A model generated the notes under the pieces. That model was not told the DNA's origin. It saw only the letters and a list, made by a program, of their open reading frames with translations, and ran no database searches. A stretch of 64,000 bases of DNA from Bacillus methanolicus MGA3. Its GTDB lineage: Bacteria > Bacillota > Bacilli > Bacillales > Cytobacillaceae. Within the stretch, counting starts at the first letter, position 1; each line of letters starts with the position of its first letter. Location: the NCBI RefSeq assembly GCF_000724485.1, contig NZ_CP007739.1, forward strand, positions 480,843-544,842, in the 5' to 3' direction. Shown here piece by piece: positions 17,880 to 27,004 of this stretch. The position numbers and the translations under genes are program-made.

Positions 17880-18710
17880 TTGAAAAAATTAGCCGGAAAA
17901 AGAATTGCTTTAGTAGGGCAGCGTAAAAATGAAGAATTAAGTAAAATTATTGAAAATCTTGGAGGGATCCCGCTTATTCGTCCTGCCCAAGGAACCGTTA
18001 TTCTTGATGATTCGAATATTGAATCAGACTTAAAAGCTTTAGTAACAGGCAGCTTTGATTGGATGATCTGTACGACAGGTATAGGTATGGATACACTTTA
18101 TAACATTGCAGGGAAAATGGGGTATGAGCAAGAATTTATTGAAGTTTTAAGGAAAGTAAATGTCGCAGCTAGGGGTTATAAGACTGTTAATTTTCTAAAA
18201 AGACTAGGGATTACACCGGTTGTCCGCGATGATGATGGAAGTACAGCCGGGTTATTAAGGCAACTTGCTGTTCATGATTTGAAAGGATGCAGAGTAGCTT
18301 TGCAATTACATGGAGATCCTGCTCCAATGCTTATTCAATGGCTGGATGAGCAAGGTTGTGATTATAGGGAGATTCTTCCTTATAAACATGTGCCTCCGAA
18401 TCCTGAAGTGATGGAACAATTAATTACTGAAATATTAAACGGGGATATTGATGCCGTTAATTTTACAAGTAGACCGCAGGCTAGGTTTTTCATGAGTTAT
18501 GTCCGGGAAAAAGGTGTCGAGCAAGACATTCTGAAGGCTTTCGCTGATAATGTTATTGCTGTTGCGGTAGGAAGAGTGACAGCTCAAGCTTTAAAAGAAG
18601 AAGGTATTGAACGGATAGTCGTTCCTGAATATGAACGAATGGGAAGTGCAATCATAGCTCTAGCTCAGTATTATCATGAAAAAAGGGGTCTGGCCCCATC
18701 ATCACATTAA
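17880..18710 (+). CDS. hemD: Uroporphyrinogen-III synthase
   Basis: 276 residues of the HemD family, which closes and inverts hydroxymethylbilane to uroporphyrinogen III. Visible signatures are LAGKRIALVGQRKNEELS at the start, DWMICTTGIGMDTLYNI, an internal NVAARGYKT and the conserved DAVNFTSRPQARFF, and AVAVGRVTAQALKEEGI near the end. The TTG start follows GGATGGGAG. Placed just upstream of the siroheme/sulfite reductase operon, it probably supplies that branch and may duplicate a housekeeping hemD elsewhere; this is inference. Confidence 0.85.
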   Translation: MKKLAGKRIALVGQRKNEELSKIIENLGGIPLIRPAQGTVILDDSNIESDLKALVTGSFDWMICTTGIGMDTLYNIAGKMGYEQEFIEVLRKVNVAARGYKTVNFLKRLGITPVVRDDDGSTAGLLRQLAVHDLKGCRVALQLHGDPAPMLIQWLDEQGCDYREILPYKHVPPNPEVMEQLITEILNGDIDAVNFTSRPQARFFMSYVREKGVEQDILKAFADNVIAVAVGRVTAQALKEEGIERIVVPEYERMGSAIIALAQYYHEKRGLAPSSH

Positions 18711-18758
18711 AGCGTTAATAAAAAATACATTTCCGATAAAATTTATATGAAAACTTTA

Positions 18759-18786
18759 TTGACATCATGAAGAATTATGATATTAT
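18759..18786 (+). promoter_or_regulatory. Sigma-A promoter of the cys/siroheme operon
   Basis: TTGACA (18759-18764) and TATTAT (18781-18786) separated by 16 bases, directly before the S-box leader. Confidence 0.65.
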
Positions 18787-18796
18787 TTTAAATAAT

Positions 18797-18958
18797 CAGA
18801 CTTATCGAGAGCGGTGGAGGGAATTGGCCCTATGAAACCCGGCAACCTGCAAATTCAGCAAGGTGCTAATTCCAACAAAATGTAAATCATTTTGGAAGAT
18901 AAGGTATATGTCAATAATTTACCTGATGATTCTTTCCAAAATGGAAAGATTTTTTATA
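18797..18958 (+). ncRNA. SAM-I (S-box) riboswitch
   Basis: The hallmark sequences are present in order: CTTATCGAGAGCGGTGGAGG, GAAACCCGGCAACC, and AAGGTGCTAATTCC, followed by variable stems and a terminator hairpin TCTTTCCAAAATGGAAAGA with TTTTTT (about 18930-18956). SAM binding is expected to favour termination before the sulfate assimilation genes. A second hairpin lies further downstream at 19253. Confidence 0.93.
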
Positions 18959-19252
18959 TTTTAAAGTTTTATATTGTTTAAAGTAGATAAACATTATTGG
19001 CTTTTACACGCTTTCTATCATCAGTGCCCAGCCAGTTTTCATCCTTGAAAAGACTTACTCGAGTATCTTGCGAAAAGCATGATTTAATAAAGTGGTGCTT
19101 TGGCAGCTCGCGAGTCGCGTCGATCCTGCTAAGGAAGACAAAAACGGCTTCACAGGCAAGCTCGTAAGTATTTGCCCAGACAAACAAAGGAGCTTGAACT
19201 TTTCTTAATATCATAATTAAATAAGAAATACTAAGCTGACTAGACAAACTAG
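18959..19252. other. Unassigned segment between the S-box terminator and the cysH hairpin
   Basis: About 290 bases with no recognisable gene or known RNA motif. Base composition in the middle (19090-19190) is richer in GC than the flanks and no coding signature holds on either strand, which suggests inserted or decayed DNA within the leader. Confidence 0.3.
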
Positions 19253-19316
19253 AGGCGGTATTAACGATGATCAACGATGATCTATTGTTAATACTGCCTT
19301 TTTTATTGGAGGCAGT
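19253..19316 (+). promoter_or_regulatory. Second leader hairpin with competing ribosome-binding-site stem
   Basis: Arm 1 AGGCGGTATTAAC (19253-19265) pairs with arm 2 GTTAATACTGCCT (19287-19299), followed by TTTTTTA: a strong intrinsic terminator. Arm 2 can instead pair through ACTGCCT with AGGCAGT (19310-19316), which covers the GGAGG of cysH. The structure could attenuate transcription or hide the ribosome-binding site. Confidence 0.65.
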
Positions 19317-19320
19317 TAAA

Positions 19321-20034
19321 ATGAGTAATTTATTGGTATACGAAAATTTTGAAACATTTACCACTGTTGATTTTTCAATTGATAATGAAACAAAAGGGGC
19401 TTTGGAGGTTTTGGAGTGGGCCTATTCCCACTATGGAGATGATTTGGTATATGCCTGCAGCTTTGGGATAGAAGGAATTGTTATGATTGATTTAATTTCA
19501 AAAGTTTATGAGCAGGCAAGGGTAGTTTTCTTAGATACTGATCTTCATTTCAAAGAGACGTATGAATTAATAGAAAAGGTAAAGAAACGGTATCCACGAT
19601 TGCGGATAGAGATAAAGAAGCCGGCACTTACACTTGAAGAACAGGCCTTGCAGTACGGAGACAAATTATGGGAGAGAGAGCCGAACAAATGCTGTGAAAT
19701 AAGAAAAGTAATCCCGCTTAATGACGTCCTCTCGGGGGTCGCCGCCTGGCTATCGGGCTTAAGAAGAGAGCAGTCTGAAACAAGAAAGAACACACAATTT
19801 ATTAATAAAGACAATAAATTCAAATCAATAAAAATTTGCCCGCTTATCCATTGGACATGGAAGGATGTCTGGCGCTATGCCCATAAACAAGGCCTGCCTT
19901 ATAACATTTTGCATGATCAAGGATACCCGAGCATTGGGTGTGAAAAATGCACACAGCCGGCAATAAATGAAGGTGATTTAAGGTCGGGGCGCTGGAGCGG
20001 GACAGGGAAAACCGAATGCGGACTGCATACATGA
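19321..20034 (+). CDS. cysH: Phosphoadenylyl-/adenylyl-sulfate reductase
   Basis: 237 residues from the ATG at 19321, preferred over an upstream in-frame ATG at 19267 because it follows GGAGG and matches the family's N-terminus. The PAPS/APS reductase fold is shown by [16 protein letters not shown] and [11 protein letters not shown]. The cysteine pairs C124-C125 and C207/C210 are the [4Fe-4S] ligands found in APS-type reductases, and C233 in the tail ECGLHT is the catalytic cysteine. It reduces the activated sulfate to sulfite with thioredoxin. First gene of the operon. Confidence 0.92.
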   Translation: MSNLLVYENFETFTTVDFSIDNETKGALEVLEWAYSHYGDDLVYACSFGIEGIVMIDLISKVYEQARVVFLDTDLHFKETYELIEKVKKRYPRLRIEIKKPALTLEEQALQYGDKLWEREPNKCCEIRKVIPLNDVLSGVAAWLSGLRREQSETRKNTQFINKDNKFKSIKICPLIHWTWKDVWRYAHKQGLPYNILHDQGYPSIGCEKCTQPAINEGDLRSGRWSGTGKTECGLHT

Positions 20035-20096
20035 GGCTGAAGTAAATATAAATATTTCATTCATTCCAGAAATAAACACAATTGGGAGGAATAACA

Positions 20097-21245
20097 ATGA
20101 CATTAAGCAAACCGCATGGGGGAAAATTGATCAACCGTTGGAACCCCGATTACAATATCTACCATATTGATAAAGAGATTGAATTGGACGGGATTGCATT
20201 AAGTGATCTGGAGTTGATTGCTACAGGAGGCTATAGCCCGATAGAAGGGTTTTTGACACAAAAGGATTATGACTCAGTTGTGGATGAAATGCGTCTTTCA
20301 AGCGGCGTTGTATGGAGCATTCCGATTACACTTCCGGTGACAGAGGACAAGGCTAAAAACATATCAATCGGTGAAGAAGTAAGGCTGGTGAACAATGGGA
20401 TTTCGTACGGAGTGATAAAGGTTTCCGATATTTATGAACCTGACAAAAGGAAGGAAGCACTGGCTGTATATCGAACTGAAAGTGATGAGCATCCAGGCGT
20501 TCAAAAACTGTACAGCAGAGGCAACGTTTACATTGGGGGAGAAATCCAGCTAGTAAAAAGAATCGAACGCGAAAAGTTTCAGGAATTTTATCTGGATCCT
20601 AAAGATACGAGAAAGGTTTTTCAAGAAAAGGGATGGAATACAGTTGTCGGCTTTCAAACAAGGAATCCGGTTCACAGGGCCCATGAATATATCCAAAAAT
20701 CGGCACTTGAAATTGTAGATGGGTTATTGCTGAATCCGCTTGTTGGTGAAACGAAGTCCGATGATATCCCGGCTGATATAAGGATGGAAAGCTATCAGGT
20801 TTTACTTGACCATTATTACCCTAAAAACCGAGTATTTCTATCAGTATTTCCAGCTGCCATGAGATATGCCGGACCAAGGGAAGCTGTATTCCACGCACTT
20901 GTAAGAAAAAATTACGGTTGTACCCATTTCATTGTAGGCCGGGATCATGCGGGTGTAGGAAACTTTTATGGAACGTATGATGCCCAAAAGATTTTCAGTA
21001 ACTTCACGGAGGAAGAACTCGGAATCACTCTTTTATTCTATGAACATAGCTTTTATTGCAATAAATGCGAAAACATGGCATCAACGAAAACATGTCCGCA
21101 TGATAAAGAACATCATGTTATTTTATCCGGAACAAAAGTCAGAGAGATGCTGCGCAATGGGGAAATCCCGCCAAGCACTTTCAGCCGGAAAGAAGTGATA
21201 GAAGTGTTGATTAAAGGAATGAAGAAAACGGCGGTACAAGTATAA
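20097..21245 (+). CDS. sat: Sulfate adenylyltransferase (ATP sulfurylase)
   Basis: 382 residues from the ATG at 20097 (GGGAGGA six bases before), the usual size of Bacillus Sat. The active-site motif [12 protein letters not shown], followed by [16 protein letters not shown], and the [12 protein letters not shown] loop are all present, and a C-terminal zinc-binding pattern [20 protein letters not shown] is visible. It makes APS from sulfate and ATP. It lies 62 bases after cysH in the same operon; the sulfate permease gene cysP found between these genes in B. subtilis is absent here. Confidence 0.95.
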   Translation: MTLSKPHGGKLINRWNPDYNIYHIDKEIELDGIALSDLELIATGGYSPIEGFLTQKDYDSVVDEMRLSSGVVWSIPITLPVTEDKAKNISIGEEVRLVNNGISYGVIKVSDIYEPDKRKEALAVYRTESDEHPGVQKLYSRGNVYIGGEIQLVKRIEREKFQEFYLDPKDTRKVFQEKGWNTVVGFQTRNPVHRAHEYIQKSALEIVDGLLLNPLVGETKSDDIPADIRMESYQVLLDHYYPKNRVFLSVFPAAMRYAGPREAVFHALVRKNYGCTHFIVGRDHAGVGNFYGTYDAQKIFSNFTEEELGITLLFYEHSFYCNKCENMASTKTCPHDKEHHVILSGTKVREMLRNGEIPPSTFSRKEVIEVLIKGMKKTAVQV

Positions 21246-21265
21246 CGGAAAAAGGAGGACTCATA

Positions 21266-21865
21266 TTGGCTGCAAGCTCAAATGTTACATGGCATGAATT
21301 ATCTATTACAAAAGAGTTTCGAAGGGTGCAAAATGCCCATCATAGTTTTGTTATTTGGTTTACGGGACTGTCAGGCTCTGGAAAATCGACAGTGGCGAAC
21401 GAATTGGCAAAGGAGCTTTATAAAAACGGAATCAGCAACTATGTGCTTGATGGCGATAATATCCGCCATGGTTTAAACAAAGATCTTGGTTTTTCGGAGG
21501 AAGACAGAAAAGAAAATATCCGCAGGATCGGGGAAGTGGCAAAATTATTTGTAGACAGCGGCCAAGTTGTTTTAACGGCGTTTATTTCACCATTTAAAGA
21601 GGATCGTAATCTCGTCCGAAATCTTCTAGAAGAAGATGAATTTATCGAGGTTTACGTTAAATGCCCAATAGAAGTATGTGAAAACCGCGATCCCAAAGGT
21701 CTTTATCAGAAAGCGCGAAATGGATTGATAAAGAACTTTACCGGCATTGACTCTCCGTATGAGGAACCTGAAAATCCAGAGATTGTACTTGAAACTGATC
21801 GTTTTTCAATTGAAGAATGTGTCGAGCAGCTAATCAGCTACTTAACGAAAAGAAATTTTATTTAA
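21266..21865 (+). CDS. cysC: Adenylylsulfate kinase
   Basis: 199 residues with Walker [10 protein letters not shown] at about 34-42, the substrate motif [20 protein letters not shown], and [18 protein letters not shown] helix. It phosphorylates APS to PAPS. The TTG start follows AAAGGAGGACTC. Its presence with a cysteine-rich CysH leaves open whether the reductase uses APS, PAPS or both. Confidence 0.93.
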   Translation: MAASSNVTWHELSITKEFRRVQNAHHSFVIWFTGLSGSGKSTVANELAKELYKNGISNYVLDGDNIRHGLNKDLGFSEEDRKENIRRIGEVAKLFVDSGQVVLTAFISPFKEDRNLVRNLLEEDEFIEVYVKCPIEVCENRDPKGLYQKARNGLIKNFTGIDSPYEEPENPEIVLETDRFSIEECVEQLISYLTKRNFI

Positions 21866-21883
21866 GTATAAGGGGGTAAAAAC

Positions 21884-23503
21884 ATGGCATACGAAAAAAT
21901 TTGGAGAGATAATCCAAACCTTAATAAAACAGAGATTAAAAAGCTTCAAAAAGACGGCCTAAAGATCTTTGATGATATTCCGTACTATGCGAAGAACGGT
22001 TTCAGCTCGATACCGAAGGAAGAATGGGATATGTTCAAGTGGGCGGGTCTGTATTTACAGAGGCCGAAAGAAGACGGCTATTTTATGATGCGTGTTACCA
22101 TTCCATCGGGCATTTTAACGAATGAGCAGGCAGTTACACTGGCGAATATCGCTAAAGATTACGGCCGGGGAGTCTATGATATTACAACAAGACAGGCAGT
22201 ACAATTTCACTGGCTGACGATTGAACAAATTCCCGATATTTTTGATCGCCTAAAAAAAGTGGGCTTGTCTACGGCAGGTGCTTGCGGGGATATAACAAGA
22301 AACATTGTCGGAAATCCTCTAGCAGGCATTGATCCAAATGAACTGTTCGATACTAGAGATATAGTAAGGGAAGTTTACGAGTACTTCCAATTTAATGAGG
22401 ATTTTTCAAATCTTCCGCGTAAATACAAAATTTCTATCAGCGCAAATGTGTATAATTCTTCCAATGCGGAAATTCATGACTTATCATTTGTTCCTGCTTA
22501 TAAAGAAATAAATGGCGAAAGAGTAGCGGGCTTTCACGTGAAAGTCGGCGGCGGCTTGTCTTCCGTACCGAAGCTGGCAGAGACGCTGGATGTATTTATA
22601 ACTCCGGATCAAACATTAAAAGTAGCTATAGCGGTCACTACTATATTCCGTGATTACGGCTATCGTGAAAAGCGCCACCGTGCGCGTATGAAATTTCTTG
22701 TCGCAGATTGGGGTCCTGAAAAATTCAAGGAAAAGTTATTGGAATATACTGGCCCACTTCCTGAAAAAGGTGAAGATGCGGTGAAAGGATGGTCCGCCGG
22801 ATACTATTATGGGGTTCACAAACAAAAACAGGATGGATTGAATTTTGTGGGAGTCAATATTCCTGTCGGACGTTTAACTCCTGATGATGTACTCGAATTT
22901 GCTCGTTTATCAAAAATTTATGGGAATGGGGAACTTAGAAACTGTAATTCTCAAAATCTGATTATTTCGAACATACCTGATGAAAATGTTGACGCGTTGC
23001 TAAAGGAAGATTTATTTAAAAAATTCCCTATTTCCCCGAATAAAGTGGTCGGCTATTCCGTTTCATGCACCGGAATCGAGTATTGCAACTTGGCGCTGGT
23101 GGAAACAAAAGAAAGAATGAAAAGAATTGCCGAGAATTTAGATAAGGAAGTGGATCTTGACGTCCCTGTACGCATTCACATGGTCGGCTGTCCGAACTCT
23201 TGCGGCCAGCGGCAAATCGCAGATATCGGGTTGCAAGGAATTAAGATGAAAAACAAAGACAAGGTCATGGTTGAGGCGTTTGAAATTTTTATTGGCGGTA
23301 CGCTGAATAATGGCGGAAAATACAATGAAAGGCTAAAGGGCAAAGTTGAAGCGCATCAGCTTGAGTATATTTTGAAAGAGCTTCTGTTGTATTTTAATGA
23401 AACGAAGCTGCCAGGTGAGACATTCTATGATTATGTTGAAAGGGTTGGAACGTCTTCGTTACAGGAAAAATTGGATTTGCTATTAAGCAGTGTAGCAGTT
23501 TAA
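21884..23503 (+). CDS. Ferredoxin-type sulfite (nitrite/sulfite) reductase
   Basis: 539 residues with two repeats of the nitrite/sulfite reductase fold. The siroheme-[4Fe-4S] ligands appear as CTGIEYCNLALVETK and CPNSCGQRQIADIG, and TTRQAVQFHWLTIEQIPDIF and NCNSQNLIISNIP are the substrate-side blocks. The family reduces sulfite to sulfide or nitrite to ammonia; location among cysH, sat, cysC and siroheme genes supports sulfite. Nineteen bases after cysC with AAGGGGG before the ATG. Confidence 0.9.
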   Translation: MAYEKIWRDNPNLNKTEIKKLQKDGLKIFDDIPYYAKNGFSSIPKEEWDMFKWAGLYLQRPKEDGYFMMRVTIPSGILTNEQAVTLANIAKDYGRGVYDITTRQAVQFHWLTIEQIPDIFDRLKKVGLSTAGACGDITRNIVGNPLAGIDPNELFDTRDIVREVYEYFQFNEDFSNLPRKYKISISANVYNSSNAEIHDLSFVPAYKEINGERVAGFHVKVGGGLSSVPKLAETLDVFITPDQTLKVAIAVTTIFRDYGYREKRHRARMKFLVADWGPEKFKEKLLEYTGPLPEKGEDAVKGWSAGYYYGVHKQKQDGLNFVGVNIPVGRLTPDDVLEFARLSKIYGNGELRNCNSQNLIISNIPDENVDALLKEDLFKKFPISPNKVVGYSVSCTGIEYCNLALVETKERMKRIAENLDKEVDLDVPVRIHMVGCPNSCGQRQIADIGLQGIKMKNKDKVMVEAFEIFIGGTLNNGGKYNERLKGKVEAHQLEYILKELLLYFNETKLPGETFYDYVERVGTSSLQEKLDLLLSSVAV

Positions 23504-23525
23504 TACATTGAAAGGTGATCGGCTT

Positions 23526-23741
23526 ATGAATTTGTACCGGTTTGAAGTCACGCTTAAGGGTAATGAGGTCATTCACGTTGTCATCGCAGCCGAAAACGAT
23601 GAAGATGCATTTCGCCTTGTCGATGTAGAGATTGAAAAGCATTTTTTGAAACTACCTGAAATCCAGGATATTTCATTATACGAAAAGAAGAAAATTCGAA
23701 AAGGGAATGGGTTTGTGTTATCGCGTCTAGAAACAGCTTAA
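23526..23741 (+). CDS. DUF3906 family small protein
   Basis: 71 residues beginning MNLYRFEVTLKGNEVIHVVI with AENDEDAFRLVDVEIEKHFL, the DUF3906 pattern seen in Bacillus sulfate operons between the sulfite reductase and siroheme genes. The ATG at 23526 (AAAGGTGATCGG upstream) is preferred to the TTG at 23508. Function unknown; co-transcription suggests a role with sulfite reductase or siroheme, which is inference. Confidence 0.75.
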   Translation: MNLYRFEVTLKGNEVIHVVIAAENDEDAFRLVDVEIEKHFLKLPEIQDISLYEKKKIRKGNGFVLSRLETA

Positions 23742-23763
23742 GCAAGCGGGAAGGATGTAGAAA

Positions 23764-24543
23764 ATGGGGAAAGTTTACTTGGTTGGTGCAGGACCTGGTG
23801 ATCCTGAGCTTATTACATTAAAAGGATTGAGATGTATCCAAGAAGCAGATGTTATATTATACGATCGATTAATTAATAATGAATTGCTAAACTATGCCAA
23901 ACCGAATGCGGAATTGATATACTGCGGCAAGCTGCCAGGTTTTCATTTACTGCAGCAAGAGACAATCAACCATTTTCTTGTGAAGTACGCAAAAAAAGGA
24001 AATGTTGTAACGAGATTGAAAGGCGGGGACCCATTCGTTTTTGGAAGGGGCGGAGAGGAAGCAGAAGCTCTTGTTAAACATGGGATACAGTTTGAAATCG
24101 TACCGGGTATTACAGCGGGAATAGCGGCGCCGGCATATGCCGGCATTCCCGTAACACACCGGGAGTACGGTTCATCATTTGCCTTCATTACAGGCCACCG
24201 AAAAAACGGTGAAGAAGACAGCCACAAGTGGGATGCACTTGCAAGAGGGATCGATACTCTTGCCATCTATATGGGAGTAAAAAATCTTCCTTACATCCAG
24301 CAAAAGCTTCTTGAACATGGGAAAAACCCAAATACACCGGTAGCATTCATTCATTGGGGAACGTTCCGCGCACAAAAAACGGTCGTAAGCACTCTTGAAT
24401 TTGCTGCAGAAACCGCCGCAAAGGAAAAAATAGAAAATCCTACTCTAATCATTATTGGAGAGGTTGTCAAGATGCGTGAGAAAATCAGCTGGTTCGAGCA
24501 GATGAATATCGATGAAAGACTGCTTGTAAGCGAGGGAATATAA
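23764..24543 (+). CDS. sumT: Uroporphyrinogen-III C-methyltransferase (SUMT)
   Basis: 259 residues with the tetrapyrrole methylase motifs VYLVGAGPGDPELITLKG, VVTRLKGGDPFVFGRGGEE, GITAGIAAPAYAGIPVTHR and LAIYMGVKNL. It adds two SAM-derived methyl groups to make precorrin-2, the first dedicated step of siroheme. Equivalent of B. subtilis YlnD. Its stop overlaps the start of the chelatase gene by one base. Confidence 0.92.
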   Translation: MGKVYLVGAGPGDPELITLKGLRCIQEADVILYDRLINNELLNYAKPNAELIYCGKLPGFHLLQQETINHFLVKYAKKGNVVTRLKGGDPFVFGRGGEEAEALVKHGIQFEIVPGITAGIAAPAYAGIPVTHREYGSSFAFITGHRKNGEEDSHKWDALARGIDTLAIYMGVKNLPYIQQKLLEHGKNPNTPVAFIHWGTFRAQKTVVSTLEFAAETAAKEKIENPTLIIIGEVVKMREKISWFEQMNIDERLLVSEGI

Positions 24544-25304
24544 TGGAAGCTATTCTCTATATCTGTCATGGAAGCAGGGTGAAAAAAGCGTGTGAGCAGG
24601 CCATTGAATTTATAAAAAAATGCATGGCCCAAAACCCTGTTTCTATTCAAGAGTATTGCTTTCTTGAATTGGCGGCTCCCACGATCGAAGAAGCATATGA
24701 AAAGTGCGTCCAAAGAGGCGCTACTAAGATTGTTGTTCTTCCTGTTTTGCTCTTGACTGCTGTCCATGCAAAAGAAGATATACCAAACGAACTTGAACGA
24801 ATCCGAAAACGATTCCCGAACGTGGAAATGGTATATGGGAGACCAATTGGCGTCCACCACCATATGATTGATATCTTGATTGAACGTCTCCTTGAAACAA
24901 GGGAAGAGCTTAGTGAAGATTCCATGGTTCTCTTAATCGGTAGAGGGAGCAGCGACCCGGACGTAAAGCGTGACTTAACCGAAATCGCACAGCTGCTAAA
25001 AAGGAAAGCAGGATTAAAAAGGGTTGACACATGTTATTTAACAGCAGCAAAACCTGGTTTGGAAGAGGCTCTTTTTACTGCAAAGCAGAGCAGCTATAGG
25101 AAAATATTTATCATCCCATATCTGCTTTTTACAGGAATTTTGATGAATACCATTAAAAAAACCATTAAGGCAGGCTTCGCTGATGGAGAAAAGGAATATG
25201 TATTATGCAATTATCTTGGATACCACCCGTTGATTGGAAACATATTGCGGGAACGTTATAACGAACTTTTGGGAGGCAGCGACCGTGTATCCCATTATGC
25301 TTGA
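24543..25304 (+). CDS. sirB: Sirohydrochlorin ferrochelatase (CbiX/SirB)
   Basis: 253 residues in two CbiX halves. The first begins AILYICHGSRVKKACEQAI and contains LPVLLLTAVHAKEDIP with the metal-site histidine, the second contains SMVLLIGRGSSDPD and IIPYLLFTGILMN. It inserts iron into sirohydrochlorin to give siroheme. Equivalent of YlnE. The next gene starts inside its 3' end, showing tight coupling. Confidence 0.9.
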   Translation: MEAILYICHGSRVKKACEQAIEFIKKCMAQNPVSIQEYCFLELAAPTIEEAYEKCVQRGATKIVVLPVLLLTAVHAKEDIPNELERIRKRFPNVEMVYGRPIGVHHHMIDILIERLLETREELSEDSMVLLIGRGSSDPDVKRDLTEIAQLLKRKAGLKRVDTCYLTAAKPGLEEALFTAKQSSYRKIFIIPYLLFTGILMNTIKKTIKAGFADGEKEYVLCNYLGYHPLIGNILRERYNELLGGSDRVSHYA

Positions 25305-25899
25305 TATGACCAATAAGCTATGTGTTATCATTGGCGGTGGGAAAATTGCTTATCGAAAAGTGGTTCCATTACTCAAAGCAGGAGCAAACATCCATATCGT
25401 AAGTCCGGAAATATGTGACGAGATAAATAAGCTCTGGACTGAACAGAAGGTAAAAGTGTTTTTAAAAGAAGTAGAAAAGGCTGACTATGAACATGCTTTT
25501 ATGATCATTGCGGCTACAAATTCGAAAGAAATAAATGAACAAATTTATAAAAATACAACGGAAAATCAGCTGGTTAATATCGTTAGCGATCAAGAAATGG
25601 GGAATTTCCACATACCTGCTTCCGCAGTAAGAGGACGATTGGTGATAAGTGTTTCAACTGGCGGGGCAAGTCCGGCTCTTGCGAAAAAAATAAGAAATGA
25701 TTTACTTGATCAATTTGATGAATCCTATGAAGGTTATCTTGATTTCTTGTGGGAAGTCCGCAAGAAAATCAAGAACAGCCGTTTATCAGAGACGGAGAAA
25801 TCAAATCTGTTACTCAAATTGGCAGAGGAAAAATTTAAAGATTCCGAGAAAGAAAGAAACAGATTTATGACTTGGATGCAAGAATTTTTAGTTGATTAA
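25285..25899 (+). CDS. sirC: Precorrin-2 dehydrogenase
   Basis: 204 residues from a GTG at 25285 with GGGAGGCAG upstream; a longer reading upstream would overlap the chelatase gene further and lacks a ribosome-binding site. The Rossmann motif VIIGGGKIAYRKVVPLLKAGA and STGGASPALAKKIRNDL match SirC/YlnF. It oxidises precorrin-2 to sirohydrochlorin with NAD. Last gene of the S-box operon. Confidence 0.9.
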   Translation: MYPIMLDMTNKLCVIIGGGKIAYRKVVPLLKAGANIHIVSPEICDEINKLWTEQKVKVFLKEVEKADYEHAFMIIAATNSKEINEQIYKNTTENQLVNIVSDQEMGNFHIPASAVRGRLVISVSTGGASPALAKKIRNDLLDQFDESYEGYLDFLWEVRKKIKNSRLSETEKSNLLLKLAEEKFKDSEKERNRFMTWMQEFLVD

Positions 25900-26019
25900 A
25901 AAAATTGTTAAGTATTATCAAGTTTATCGGTTTTATAAAAGACCTTTTTAAAAACAGAAAGGATCATCATCCTCTTTTGACTATAAATTATACTAAAAAG
26001 ATCGGAATAGGAGGTTTTT

Positions 26020-26928
26020 ATGAAAAAATTACTTGTTTTAGCTTTCGTTGGATTTGTTGCACAGTTAATTGATGGATCATTAGGAATGGCTTATGGAGTT
26101 ACTTCCTCATCACTTCTTCTGGTCTTTGGAATCGCTCCGGCTGTGGCATCGGCTTCTGTTCACTTATCCGAAGTTGTAACGACAGCAGCATCGGGGATTT
26201 CACATATTAAGTTCGGAAATGTGGATCGAAAAATGGTGTTTCGCCTAACTATTCCAGGTTCTATCGGGGCCTTTGTCGGAGCCTGTTTTTTAAGCAATTT
26301 GCCTGGAGAAATTGTAAAACCATATGTTTCAACATTTCTTTTAATTCTTGGTGTCTATATCATTTTCCGGTTTTTGTTTTTGTTTAAACCGGCTGAAGAA
26401 AAGGAGTCTCCGCCGTTGCCGTATAAACAGTCCATCCTTTTAGGACTGATTGCCGGGTTTGCTGATGCTACTGGAGGTGGTGGCTGGGGACCGATTGCAA
26501 CGCCCATTCTTTTATCTAAAAAAGGAATGACAGCTCGTAAAGTTGTTGGAACAGTAGATACAACAGAGTTTGCTGTTGCTATATCAGCCTCTTTAGGTTT
26601 TATCCTTTCTCTTGGATGGAACACAGTGAATTGGATATGGGTATGTGCTTTGATGCTTGGAGGAGTTGTTGCTGCACCCATTGCAGCTTGGCTTGTTAAG
26701 ATCATGCCAGCACAGATGATGGGAGTTTTGGTGGGAGGATTTATCATTTTGGTGAATGCCCGAACTTTACTATCAGCCTGGCTGCCGAATTCTTCTGAAT
26801 ATTATTCTCTTATTTACAGTATTATTTTATTATTATGGGGAACAGCTATAATTTTCTCTGCCAAAAAACTAATCAATGTAAACAAAAATAACCTAGTAAA
26901 AGGTTCGAACATCCAAAGTGATAATTGA
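26020..26928 (+). CDS. TauE/SafE-family membrane transporter
   Basis: 302 residues with about eight membrane helices. The family blocks LIDGSLGMAYGVTSSSLLL and LIAGFADATGGGGWGPIATP are clear. TauE/SafE proteins move sulfite, sulfonates or other small anions. It follows the siroheme genes by 120 bases and has its own AGGAGG, so it may be a sulfur-compound exporter or importer tied to the operon; direction and substrate are inferred. The gap may hold its own promoter. Confidence 0.8.
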   Translation: MKKLLVLAFVGFVAQLIDGSLGMAYGVTSSSLLLVFGIAPAVASASVHLSEVVTTAASGISHIKFGNVDRKMVFRLTIPGSIGAFVGACFLSNLPGEIVKPYVSTFLLILGVYIIFRFLFLFKPAEEKESPPLPYKQSILLGLIAGFADATGGGGWGPIATPILLSKKGMTARKVVGTVDTTEFAVAISASLGFILSLGWNTVNWIWVCALMLGGVVAAPIAAWLVKIMPAQMMGVLVGGFIILVNARTLLSAWLPNSSEYYSLIYSIILLLWGTAIIFSAKKLINVNKNNLVKGSNIQSDN

Positions 26929-26933
26929 GCAAT

Positions 26934-26962
26934 CTGAGTCCACATCCGGGCTCAGGTTTTTT
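26934..26962 (+). terminator. Terminator after the TauE-like gene
   Basis: CTGAG/CTCAG arms with CCACATCCGGG between, followed by GTTTTTTATTTTT. Confidence 0.65.
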
Positions 26963-26973
26963 ATTTTTATATG

Positions 26974-27003
26974 AAAAAAAGCTGGCATTTTGCCAGCTTT
27001 TTG
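26974..27003. terminator. Bidirectional terminator between convergent genes
   Basis: AAAAAGCTGGCA and TGCCAGCTTTTT form a perfect stem with A-run on one side and T-run on the other; it serves the LysM/3D gene on the minus strand and backs up the plus-strand unit. Confidence 0.8.
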
Positions 27004-27004
27004 A

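Noticed and set aside
23508-23525. Upstream TTG start for the DUF3906 gene
   Set aside because: The ATG at 23526 has the properly spaced ribosome-binding site and family-like N-terminus.
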